In this document: positions 17,079 through 24,475 of the stretch, one piece after another
Layout: every line of letters begins with the position of its first letter
How positions within the stretch are numbered: position 1 is the first letter of the stretch
Origin: Clostridium sp. MCC353
GTDB taxonomy: Bacteria; Bacillota; Clostridia; Lachnospirales; Lachnospiraceae
DNA: 34,183 nucleotides
NCBI RefSeq assembly: GCF_018785315.1
Contig: NZ_WQPN01000170.1
Coordinates: forward strand, 1-34,183
Direction of reading: 5' to 3'
Notes under the pieces: model-generated
What the model saw: only the letters and a program-made list of their open reading frames with translations
What the model was told of the DNA's origin: nothing
Database searches by the model: none
Position numbers and translations under genes: made by a program

Positions 17079-17409
17079 CCTGTAAGAAGGGAAACCTGAG
17101 GCCAAGGCCAAGGACGGGCGGACAAAGGGGAGGACCAAAGGCGGCGGGGATCCTGTGGAGACCGTTTAGTGGAACTTAGGTTTTCAGAATAGAAAAAGGC
17201 GGTCAGAAACTGAATTCCGAATCAGTTTCTGAGATGCCCCTGAACGGTAAAGTCCATAAAGAGTTTACCGTGAATGGGCATCGCACCGCCTTTTTCTATT
17301 CTGAAAGCCTTAGTTCTACTTAACGGTCGGAATCAGATCCCCGCCGCCTTTGGTCCTCCCCTTTGTCCGCCCGTCCTTGGCCTTGGCCTCAGGTTCCCCT
17401 TCTTACAGG
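17079..17409. repeat. Giant imperfect palindrome B2
   Basis: The arms 17079-17203 and 17285-17409 are inverted copies, with 60 uninterrupted pairs from 17093 to 17152. The centre has H1 (17204-17213 with 17222-17231) then H2 (17233-17251 with 17264-17282), the same order as B1. The inner arm shares GTGGAACTTAGG-type sequence and the same mismatches with A2. The outer arm is unrelated to that of B1. Confidence 0.92.
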
Positions 17410-17448
17410 CGTAACTTCTGCCAATTTGTCAAATAAAGATTCCCATCT

Positions 17449-17901
17449 TTAAAAATACTTTTTGTTACCCCAAAGATTACTTTTTTTCAAATCCAGATAT
17501 TCATTATACGCCTTTTCCAGTATCTGCTTCTCATTAGAAAACTTCAGCAGATGATAGGCTTCATAAAATTTATAGTATCCGGAATCGATAAAGTATTCTT
17601 CCCGCTGTGGTTTGCTGTAATAGCTGTCTGCCATCATCAGATACCAGTGCACGTCTTTCTCCACCGTATCCTGAGGGGTGTTAAAAGAGTACTGGCTCTT
17701 TCCGATGTACTTGATAATGGATGCGCTGACTCCGGTTTCTTCTTTTACCTCTCTCAGCGCTGTCTCTTTAAATTCTTCTCCTGCTTCTACAGTTCCTTTT
17801 GGCAAAACCCATCCTTCATATTTGTTTTTATAATTCTTATATAAAACCAGAATCTTACCTCGAAATATAACCACACCGCCACAGCTCGTTGCTTCTATCA
17901 T
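17449..17901 (-). CDS. NUDIX hydrolase
   Basis: About 150 residues. The Nudix box G-x5-E-x7-REVKEETGV is complete at residues 36-58, so the metal-binding glutamates are present. The family hydrolyses nucleoside diphosphates linked to another group; this substrate is unknown, though the compact size and the WVLPKG sequence before the box resemble diadenosine polyphosphate or dinucleotide hydrolases. GGAGGG lies six bases before the chosen ATG; the longer upstream frame overlaps the promoter. The stop codon directly abuts the right edge of hairpin repeat copy 2. It appears to be a single-gene unit. Confidence 0.9.
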   Translation of the reverse strand: MIEATSCGGVVIFRGKILVLYKNYKNKYEGWVLPKGTVEAGEEFKETALREVKEETGVSASIIKYIGKSQYSFNTPQDTVEKDVHWYLMMADSYYSKPQREEYFIDSGYYKFYEAYHLLKFSNEKQILEKAYNEYLDLKKSNLWGNKKYF

Positions 17902-17980
17902 TGCAATCCCTCCTGAGTTTAACTGGCCCGGTTCTTTGATCCGGCATCCAGTTGCTGGTGTGTCTTCATAGACTGGTTTT

Positions 17981-18009
17981 AGTATACCTCGTTTTATTTT
18001 TATTTGCAA
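17981..18009 (-). promoter_or_regulatory. Promoter of the NUDIX gene
   Basis: On minus, TTGCAA (18004-18009) and TATACT (17981-17986) are 17 bases apart. The leader to the start codon at 17901 is about 70 bases. Confidence 0.75.
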
Positions 18010-18030
18010 GCACTGTATAAAGCCACCTAT

Positions 18031-20325
18031 TTAAGAAAGATTTTCCTTCATTCCGAAAAACAGCTTTTCAGGCGTGATGGGCAGCTCCCTGACACGAACG
18101 CCTGTCGCATTGTAAATCGCCTGGGCAATGGCCGGTGACGGCGTATTGATGACGATTTCTCCGATGGACTTGGCGCCAAAAGGCCCGGTAGGTTCGTAGC
18201 TGCTCTCGAATTCCACCCGGACAGTGCCCATATCCTGACGGGTTGGTATCTTGTACTGCATAAAGGAATTCTGGGCCAGAACCCCTTTCTCCGAATATGT
18301 GATATCCTCGTACAATGCCATTCCAATTCCCTGGACAATTCCTCCTTCAGTCTGGACACGGGCCAGGTTCGGGTTGATCACAGTGCCGCAGTCCACCACC
18401 GCCACGTAGTCGATCAGCTCATAAGCCCCTGTTTCCTTATCCACTTCGACCTCCGCCATGCCTACCATAAATGGAGGCGGGGACACCGGTGAGGTATGGG
18501 ATTCACTGGCTGACAGAGCGTCTTCATTAAAGCACATCACCCGGTTGCCTATCTCTTTCAGAGAAATTTCTTTGCCGCTTTCCGGCTGGAATACACGTTT
18601 TCCGTCAAATTCCAGAGTTTCCGCGTCACACTCCATATATTCTGCTGCTTTCTTAATTATCTTCTTTTTCAGGGTTTCACAAGTCTTGACAACTGCCATA
18701 CCGGTCAGGTAAGTGGTGCTGGACGCATAAGAACCGGAATCATAAGGAGAAATATCCGTATCCACGCCATGGACAATGATATCATCTATGTCGCAGTCCA
18801 GGCAGTCTGCCGCCATTTGGGCGAGGATGGTATCACAGCCGGTTCCCATATCTGAGGCGCCGATCATCAGGCTGTAAAAGCCGTCGTCATTTACCTTGAT
18901 TGCCACAGAACCAACATCCACTCTGGAAATGGAAGATCCCTGCATGGCCATAGCGACGCCGATACCGCGGACTTTTCCATTTCCCATATCCCGGCATGGA
19001 TATTTTTCATCCCAGCCGATCATTTCTTTTGCACGGGCCAGACAGCGGTCCAGCGCACAGCTGTTGGCCTTCTCGCCATAGTAAGCAGGCATAATGTCGC
19101 CTTCTCTCACCATATTGAGTTCTCTCAGTTTAACCGGGTCCATCTTCAATTCCGCAGCCAGTTCATTGACCGCCGACTCCACGGCAAAAATACCCTGGGT
19201 GGCGCCATAGCCCCGGTATGCGCCTGCGGACATAACATTTGTATATACAACATCATATGCAAAACGGTAAGCCTCTGTCCTTCCATACAGAGGAATGGAC
19301 TTATGGCCTGACAGCCCTACTGTGGTAGGCCCATGTTCGCCAAATGCTCCGGTATTGGACAGGGTGTAAACATCCATGGCCCGGATCACTCCATCCCGTC
19401 CGGCTCCGATCTTAACGGTTACTTCCATCTCATGCCTTGGGGAAGATGCGATCTGGGATTCATAACGGCTGTAAATGATCTTCGCCGGTTTCCCGGTTTT
19501 AAGGGTCACAAACGCCGGATAAACCTCTGTCACCACCGTCTGTTTTGCTCCGAACCCGCCTCCGATTCTGGGTTTTAACACCCGGATTTTAGATTTGGGG
19601 ATGTCTAAAGCATGGGAAAGGATTCTTCTCACATGGAAAGTGACCTGGGTGGAGGAAACCACGTTTAAACGCCCGTAAGTATCCATATAGGTGTAAGTCC
19701 TGAACGTTTCCATCATGGCCTGCTGGTTGGCTTTGGTGTGATAGGTCCGTTCAATGACCACATCACAGTCTTTCATCACCTCGTCCACGTTTCCGTGTTC
19801 ATCGCTGGCAGCAGCACAGAGATTCCTCTTGTTGTGCGCCCCCACAGGAACCCTGCTTCTCCAGTTTTCCTCAGGGTGGATCAAAATATCATGGTCTTTT
19901 GCCTTATGGAAATCCAGAATCGGCTCTAAAACCGTATATTTCACTTTTATCATTCTGAGGGCCTGTTCCACCACTGCTTCCGTTTCTCCGGCCACAATCG
20001 CTACCGCATCCCCCACAAAGCGCACTTTTTTGTCCAAAATCAGCCTGTCATATGGGCTTGGCTCAGGAAATGTCTGGCCCGCCATGGTAAAACGCTTCTG
20101 CGGAACATCTTTATGAGTGAGGACACAGGCAATGCCAGGGATTTTGCACGCCATATACACGTCGATATCATCAATGATCGCATGGGCATGGGGGCTGCGG
20201 AGTATTTTTACCACCAGGCAGTCCTTGGGAGCAATATCATCCGTATACACAGGTTTTCCCGTCACCAGAGCCATCGCATCTTTTTTTATTACAGGAGCGC
20301 TGACCGCACGCAGCTTCTTTTCCAT
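18031..20325 (-). CDS. Molybdenum hydroxylase, large molybdopterin-binding subunit (xanthine dehydrogenase-like)
   Basis: 764 residues, the usual length of the catalytic subunit of three-subunit xanthine dehydrogenase-type enzymes. The glycine-rich cofactor loop IGGGFGAKQ, the segment GAYRGYGATQ, and the C-terminal GPFGAKSIGE with the catalytic Glu are present. The CO-dehydrogenase active-site loop is not seen. The likely reaction is hydroxylation of a purine or other N-heterocycle; the exact substrate is not determined. The ATG is one base after the stop of the iron-sulfur subunit gene, with a GGGGG ribosome site. Last gene of the FAD, FeS, Mo order. No cofactor-insertion or selenium genes are in the window. 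Confidence 0.93.
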   Translation of the reverse strand: MEKKLRAVSAPVIKKDAMALVTGKPVYTDDIAPKDCLVVKILRSPHAHAIIDDIDVYMACKIPGIACVLTHKDVPQKRFTMAGQTFPEPSPYDRLILDKKVRFVGDAVAIVAGETEAVVEQALRMIKVKYTVLEPILDFHKAKDHDILIHPEENWRSRVPVGAHNKRNLCAAASDEHGNVDEVMKDCDVVIERTYHTKANQQAMMETFRTYTYMDTYGRLNVVSSTQVTFHVRRILSHALDIPKSKIRVLKPRIGGGFGAKQTVVTEVYPAFVTLKTGKPAKIIYSRYESQIASSPRHEMEVTVKIGAGRDGVIRAMDVYTLSNTGAFGEHGPTTVGLSGHKSIPLYGRTEAYRFAYDVVYTNVMSAGAYRGYGATQGIFAVESAVNELAAELKMDPVKLRELNMVREGDIMPAYYGEKANSCALDRCLARAKEMIGWDEKYPCRDMGNGKVRGIGVAMAMQGSSISRVDVGSVAIKVNDDGFYSLMIGASDMGTGCDTILAQMAADCLDCDIDDIIVHGVDTDISPYDSGSYASSTTYLTGMAVVKTCETLKKKIIKKAAEYMECDAETLEFDGKRVFQPESGKEISLKEIGNRVMCFNEDALSASESHTSPVSPPPFMVGMAEVEVDKETGAYELIDYVAVVDCGTVINPNLARVQTEGGIVQGIGMALYEDITYSEKGVLAQNSFMQYKIPTRQDMGTVRVEFESSYEPTGPFGAKSIGEIVINTPSPAIAQAIYNATGVRVRELPITPEKLFFGMKENLS

Positions 20326-20326
20326 G

Positions 20327-20785
20327 TTATTGTCCCCCTTTCCTGTCCAGATATTTCTTGACAGCGCGGAGCTGCCCCATATATCCGCTGCACCGGCAGA
20401 GGTTTCCGGTCAAATATTCTTTAATTTCCTCTTCCGTAGGGTTTTTAAGCTCCTTTTCCATGGCAAGCACATTCATAATGAAACCCGGGCTGCAGAATCC
20501 GCACTGTTCGGCTCCTTCGCCTGCCAGAAAACGCCCGAATTCTTCCGCCTCTTCCTGAAGCATCTCCAAAGTGATCACAGAATGGCCGTCCACCCTGGCC
20601 GCCAATGTGGAACAGGAAAGAACCGGCTTTTCGTCCACCCAAACGGTGCAAAGCCCGCAGTTGGACGTTTCACATCCTCTTTTCACACTATAACATCCCT
20701 TCGAACGCACCAGATCCAGAAGAAGGGTGTCCGCTTCTATTTCTGCCTTTGTGGGCAGTCCGTTTAAAATAAATTGAATCGTCAT
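20327..20785 (-). CDS. Molybdenum hydroxylase, 2x[2Fe-2S] subunit
   Basis: 152 residues, the standard small subunit. The plant-ferredoxin-type cluster is held by Cys38, Cys43, Cys46 and Cys58 (GCETSNCGLC). The second cluster uses Cys95, Cys98, Cys130 and Cys132 (CGFC and CRC). It carries electrons from the molybdenum site to the FAD subunit. The first-cluster loop has ETS where many relatives have GEG. GGAG lies seven bases before the ATG, and the upstream FAD gene ends four bases before it, so the genes form one operon. Confidence 0.95.
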   Translation of the reverse strand: MTIQFILNGLPTKAEIEADTLLLDLVRSKGCYSVKRGCETSNCGLCTVWVDEKPVLSCSTLAARVDGHSVITLEMLQEEAEEFGRFLAGEGAEQCGFCSPGFIMNVLAMEKELKNPTEEEIKEYLTGNLCRCSGYMGQLRAVKKYLDRKGGQ

Positions 20786-20789
20786 TTCT

Positions 20790-21557
20790 CTACTCCGCCT
20801 CCCTGATCTGACCCATCAAACGTTTCAAATAGATCTTAGTCAATTCCTTACGGTATTCAGCGCTTCCGCGCAGATTGGTTCCAAAATTGTATTGGGATAC
20901 AGCTTGTTCTGCCAGCTTGTCCAAATCCTCACCATCGTCTATTTTAACCAGCTTCGCGCAGGCCGGTCTGGCTCCCACTGATAAATACCATCTGGAATCC
21001 TTTTTTCCCGCCGCACAGGCAATCAGAGGAAAATCTGTTTTCGTCTGCCTCTGGGTCACATAAGCTGCCTTCCGCCCATCCTTCTTTATGATGATCCGCA
21101 CTAATATGTCATTGTCATAGGGCATGGAAACAAAATTTTTAAGGGAAATGATCCCGCCCTTATGTAATTCTACATAGGAATCCAGGGCCATCAGGCAGGT
21201 AATGATATCGGAAAAGCCAAAACGTCCGTAAACGCTGCCTCCCACAGTGGCGCTGTTTCGAAACTGCACTCCCACAATATGGCGGGTGCATTCTTTAAAA
21301 ACCCCGTTAAAATATTCATTCAGGCCTTCATGGAGCTCCAATTGCCGCAAGGTACACATACATCCAATGGAAAACAGCTCTTCCGTTTCCTTAATACCGT
21401 CCAATTTAAGCCCTGACAAATCGATGATCGTCTGTTTGTTGATGTTCTCCATCTTCAGCCACATCATTCCGCCGACCACAATCCCGCTTTTTTTCTGGTT
21501 CAGCTCCCAGGCTTCCTCCAGACTTCTAACTTTAACATACGCTTTCGCCTTAAACAC
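20790..21557 (-). CDS. Molybdenum hydroxylase, FAD-binding subunit
   Basis: About 255 residues. The FAD-binding domain has GVQFRNSATVGGSVYGRFG, matching the RN-x-AT-x-GG motif of the family. It passes electrons from the iron-sulfur subunit to the final acceptor. The start is GTG at 21557, since AAGGAGG lies six bases upstream; the longer ATG frame begins ahead of this site. It is the first gene of the operon, and the promoter and operator lie 40-70 bases upstream. Confidence 0.9.
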   Translation of the reverse strand: MFKAKAYVKVRSLEEAWELNQKKSGIVVGGMMWLKMENINKQTIIDLSGLKLDGIKETEELFSIGCMCTLRQLELHEGLNEYFNGVFKECTRHIVGVQFRNSATVGGSVYGRFGFSDIITCLMALDSYVELHKGGIISLKNFVSMPYDNDILVRIIIKKDGRKAAYVTQRQTKTDFPLIACAAGKKDSRWYLSVGARPACAKLVKIDDGEDLDKLAEQAVSQYNFGTNLRGSAEYRKELTKIYLKRLMGQIREAE

Positions 21558-21589
21558 GATAATCCTCCTTAGGTTTTTCGACAAAAATT

Positions 21590-21621
21590 AACAGGTGTAT
21601 TATAGCATGAATACACCTGTT
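21590..21621. promoter_or_regulatory. Palindromic operator over the molybdenum-hydroxylase promoter
   Basis: AACAGGTGTATT (21590-21601) and its exact complement AATACACCTGTT (21610-21621) flank eight bases. The -10 box lies inside this dyad, so a bound protein would block RNA polymerase. This suggests a repressor, which is not encoded next to it. As RNA it would also fold as a hairpin, but there is no T-run to make it a terminator. Confidence 0.75.
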
Positions 21622-21628
21622 TTGACAA
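21599..21628 (-). promoter_or_regulatory. Promoter of the molybdenum-hydroxylase operon
   Basis: On minus, TTGTCA (21623-21628) and a perfect TATAAT (21599-21604) are 18 bases apart. It is overlapped by the palindrome 21590-21621. Confidence 0.8.
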
Positions 21629-21648
21629 ACATCACTTTATTTTATTAA

Positions 21649-21711
21649 TAACAGTTCAGACGGCGGGAAAATCGGTTAAAAAAGCGGCGTCAAGTCTGCT
21701 TCTGTCTGAAC
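21649..21711. repeat. Small intergenic repeat, family 2, copy a
   Basis: The 23 bases at 21649-21671 (beginning TAACAGTTCAGACGG) recur exactly, inverted, at 31136-31158. Similarity continues weakly for some 25 bases more (TTGACGC...GCTTT on the complement). GTTCAGAC (21654-21661) and GTCTGAAC (21704-21711) form inverted ends. It lies between the PBP stop and the molybdenum-hydroxylase promoter. Confidence 0.7.
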
Positions 21712-21735
21712 GGCTGCTTTTATCAGCGGTTAAGC

Positions 21736-23166
21736 TCACCTTGAAAAATAGACATCAAAAATGTTTCTGGCAATGGGCGCGGCCGCCTTCCCCCCGGAAC
21801 CGCCCTCTTCCACGATAACAGTCACCACAAGCTGGGGATCGTCCGCAGGAGCAAAGCCCGTAAACCATGCATGAGTTTCCTTACCGGTCTCAAATTCAGC
21901 CGACCCTGTCTTTCCAGCCACCGCATAAGCATCGGTTCTCACGCCGGAACCGGTTCCCTCCGTCACCACGGATCTCATGAAAGAAGTCAGGATTCCCGCC
22001 TCATCTGCGCTCATCAGATTGCCATAGGATGCCGGCATGAATTTCTTAACTTCCTCCCCGCCGATACTCTCCACATGATCGATCAGATATGGCTTCATCA
22101 GCGTTCCCCCATTGGCGATTGCAGCCGTAATCAGCGCATTGTGCATCGGGGTCACCTGGGTCTGTCCCTGCCCAATGGAAGTCTGGAGTATATTCCAGGT
22201 ATCCGCCCCGGCTCCCATCACGTAGGAACTTTTGCTGTAGGGGATCGAAAGCGGGAGTTCGGAATTGAACAGGAGTTCCCCTGTCAGGCCCTTTAATTTT
22301 CCCAGATTTAAATTCAGCCCCAGATTGGCAAAGGCCCCATTGCAGGAATTGGCAAAGGCCAGCTGGAAATTCTGCGGCCCATGTGCCGTTTCATGATAAC
22401 ATTTGATCGTATAATCTTCAATTTTAAAGTACCCGTCACAGTTAAATGTATAATCATTATAACCTGCGGGATTTTCCCGGATATATTCCAGCGCCGTCAC
22501 GATTTTAAATGTGGAGCCCGGAGGGTACAGGCCCTGGGACGCCCGGTTCAGAAGCTGGCCGCCGGTATTGTCGGAAGAGATGAGATAATCCCAGTCCGCC
22601 GCCAGAGTATTGGGATCATAATCCGGTTTGGACACCATAGCCAGTATCTTCCCCGTATCAGGCTCCATCACAATCACAGCGCCTTTTCTGTCTCCCAATG
22701 CCGCCGAAGCAGTCTGCTGCAGCTCCACATCCAGCGTTGTCACGATGTTGTCCCCAATATTCTTTACTCCCGACAGCTCATTCACCGCCTGCTCAATTAA
22801 ATTGACGTGGGAAGACAGCAGATAGAAATTCCCCAGGGCTTCCAGCCCTGTCTTTCCCTTGCTGGAATAGCCCACAATATGGGCAAACAGGGAACCGTAT
22901 GGATAAACCCTGTTTTCCTTACCATCGGCATCCACATCCGTCCGGGCCAGCACCGTGCCGTCATTGCTCAGGATTTCCCCTCTGACAATCCGGTCGGCAA
23001 AACTGTCCAGTCTCGCGTTATAGCTATTGTTTATCACATCTTCACTTTTAAACTGCAGGAAATATACAAAATAGCAGATCATTGCAAGAAATACAGCAAC
23101 CACCACATAGGTCAGGATTAAAATATTGTGATTTGCCTTAGGAGTCTGCTTCTTCTTCATCTTCAT
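21736..23166 (-). CDS. Penicillin-binding transpeptidase (PbpA/FtsI type, class B)
   Basis: About 476 residues with one N-terminal membrane anchor. The active-site motifs are STFK (serine at about 218), SCN (274-276) and KTG (419-421). It is short for a class B PBP because the N-terminal pedestal domain is small, as in PbpA proteins paired with a SEDS partner. It cross-links peptidoglycan outside the membrane. The SEDS glycosyltransferase gene is directly upstream and overlaps it. Four clustered in-frame ATGs make the start uncertain; 23166 has AGAGG six bases upstream, 23181 has no clear site. Confidence 0.92.
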   Translation of the reverse strand: MKMKKKQTPKANHNILILTYVVVAVFLAMICYFVYFLQFKSEDVINNSYNARLDSFADRIVRGEILSNDGTVLARTDVDADGKENRVYPYGSLFAHIVGYSSKGKTGLEALGNFYLLSSHVNLIEQAVNELSGVKNIGDNIVTTLDVELQQTASAALGDRKGAVIVMEPDTGKILAMVSKPDYDPNTLAADWDYLISSDNTGGQLLNRASQGLYPPGSTFKIVTALEYIRENPAGYNDYTFNCDGYFKIEDYTIKCYHETAHGPQNFQLAFANSCNGAFANLGLNLNLGKLKGLTGELLFNSELPLSIPYSKSSYVMGAGADTWNILQTSIGQGQTQVTPMHNALITAAIANGGTLMKPYLIDHVESIGGEEVKKFMPASYGNLMSADEAGILTSFMRSVVTEGTGSGVRTDAYAVAGKTGSAEFETGKETHAWFTGFAPADDPQLVVTVIVEEGGSGGKAAAPIARNIFDVYFSR

Positions 23167-24475
23167 ATTCATCCTCTTCATTCCGCTTTAAAATATACAG
23201 TCCCTGAATAACCTGAAACAAGATAAATGTGCTCAGAACTGAACTTCCTCCATAGCTGACAAGAGGAAGGGTCACTCCTGTGGAAGGGATGAATTTGATC
23301 ACCCCTCCCACGGTCAAAAACACCTGCACAATGTATACAATCCCAAGTCCAAAGGCAATCAGCTTGTAAAACACGGCCTGCATGCGGTTTGCGATCATCA
23401 TAAACTGTAGAAAACAGCCAAGACAGATCAAAATAACGCAAAGCGCAAAGATCCCACCCATCTCTTCCGAAATGGCCGCAAACACAAAGTCCTTTTCCAC
23501 AACGGGAATTTTTTTCGGCATTCCCTGATAAAGCCCCATGCCGAACCAGCTCCCCGTGCCGATGGCAAATAATGACTGGGTGATCTGATATCCTTTATTA
23601 TCGATATCCGCCCATGGATTTATCCAGGCAGATACCCTGACCCTCACATGGGAAAACAAATGGTACGCCAATACCGACGCGAAAGACCCGCCCGCCATGC
23701 CGGACAGCAGATAAAACCAGTTGGAAGTTGCCACAAACAGCATAAACAGATAGGTCACAAAAAATATCAGCGCGCTTCCCAAATCCTTGGACGCCACCAG
23801 AATCAGCACATGGAGGGCGGCCACAACCGTAGTCGCCAGTACGGTTTTAAAATCCTGGGACCGGTAGAACATGGTTGCCACAAAAAACACAAAACTGATC
23901 TTCACAAATTCCGACGGCTGGAAGGATAAAACCCCAACGCCCAGGGAAAGCTGGGCCCCGAAACTGCTGTTTCCCACCAAAAGCACCACAGCCAGCAGAA
24001 TAAGCCCCACAGCGCCGTAAACCCACGGAATCCTGGAAAGCTGCCACACCCGGTCCATCACAAAGGGAATGATCATGGTCACAACCGCAGACACCCCCAC
24101 AATAACAAACTGGCGCAGGGCCCGTTCCATGGAAATACGGGTCAGCATGATAAAGCTGACGCATAAAAGCATGCACATATTGTTCACCAGCAGCCTGGAC
24201 ACATGGCGGTAAAATAATCTGGATATATAAATATAGCACAAAAAGAATACCAGCTGGGCCAGATAAAAGATGATCACCACTTCATCTTCTGTCTTCAAAT
24301 ACAGCACCGTATTGGCCAGCAGATGCAGCACAAACATGATGCGGTTCTGTGCGCCGCAGATACGGAATTTCCCTCTTTCATCCGGTATGGCAAAATACCG
24401 GAAATTTAAGTAGGTGTAAACTGCCATAAGCAGAATCAGAAGGTATTTGGAAACATCAATTAACAGATTTATCAC
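23138..24475 (-). CDS. SEDS peptidoglycan polymerase (FtsW/RodA family)
   Basis: 445 residues, highly hydrophobic, with about ten membrane segments. The SEDS signature region is present: INPWADIDNKGYQ, then FGMGLYQGMPKKIPVVEKDFVFAAISEE. The family polymerises lipid II glycan strands together with a class B PBP, here the next gene. The C-terminus is acidic (NEEDEYEDEEEADS). The start is GTG at 24475, with GAGGAG seven bases upstream, and it shares one base with the TAG stop of the U32 gene, so translation is coupled. Whether it serves elongation or division is not decided by sequence. Confidence 0.93.
   Translation of the reverse strand: MINLLIDVSKYLLILLMAVYTYLNFRYFAIPDERGKFRICGAQNRIMFVLHLLANTVLYLKTEDEVVIIFYLAQLVFFLCYIYISRLFYRHVSRLLVNNMCMLLCVSFIMLTRISMERALRQFVIVGVSAVVTMIIPFVMDRVWQLSRIPWVYGAVGLILLAVVLLVGNSSFGAQLSLGVGVLSFQPSEFVKISFVFFVATMFYRSQDFKTVLATTVVAALHVLILVASKDLGSALIFFVTYLFMLFVATSNWFYLLSGMAGGSFASVLAYHLFSHVRVRVSAWINPWADIDNKGYQITQSLFAIGTGSWFGMGLYQGMPKKIPVVEKDFVFAAISEEMGGIFALCVILICLGCFLQFMMIANRMQAVFYKLIAFGLGIVYIVQVFLTVGGVIKFIPSTGVTLPLVSYGGSSVLSTFILFQVIQGLYILKRNEEDEYEDEEEADS

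Larger units (their letters stand above)
16475..17442. repeat. Composite inverted-hairpin repeat, copy 2 (complete)
   Basis: This is the only complete copy in the window: palindrome A2 (16501-16834), a spacer with one hairpin (16835-17078), and palindrome B2 (17079-17409), with shared flanks on both sides. The cores of A2 and B2 are the same sequence in opposite orientation. The left edge (GGTGA...TACGCAGG) matches copy 3 at 34092; the right edge (AAATAAAGATT) matches copy 1. It fills the gap between the hydE promoter and the NUDIX stop codon and contains no convincing gene. Confidence 0.9.
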
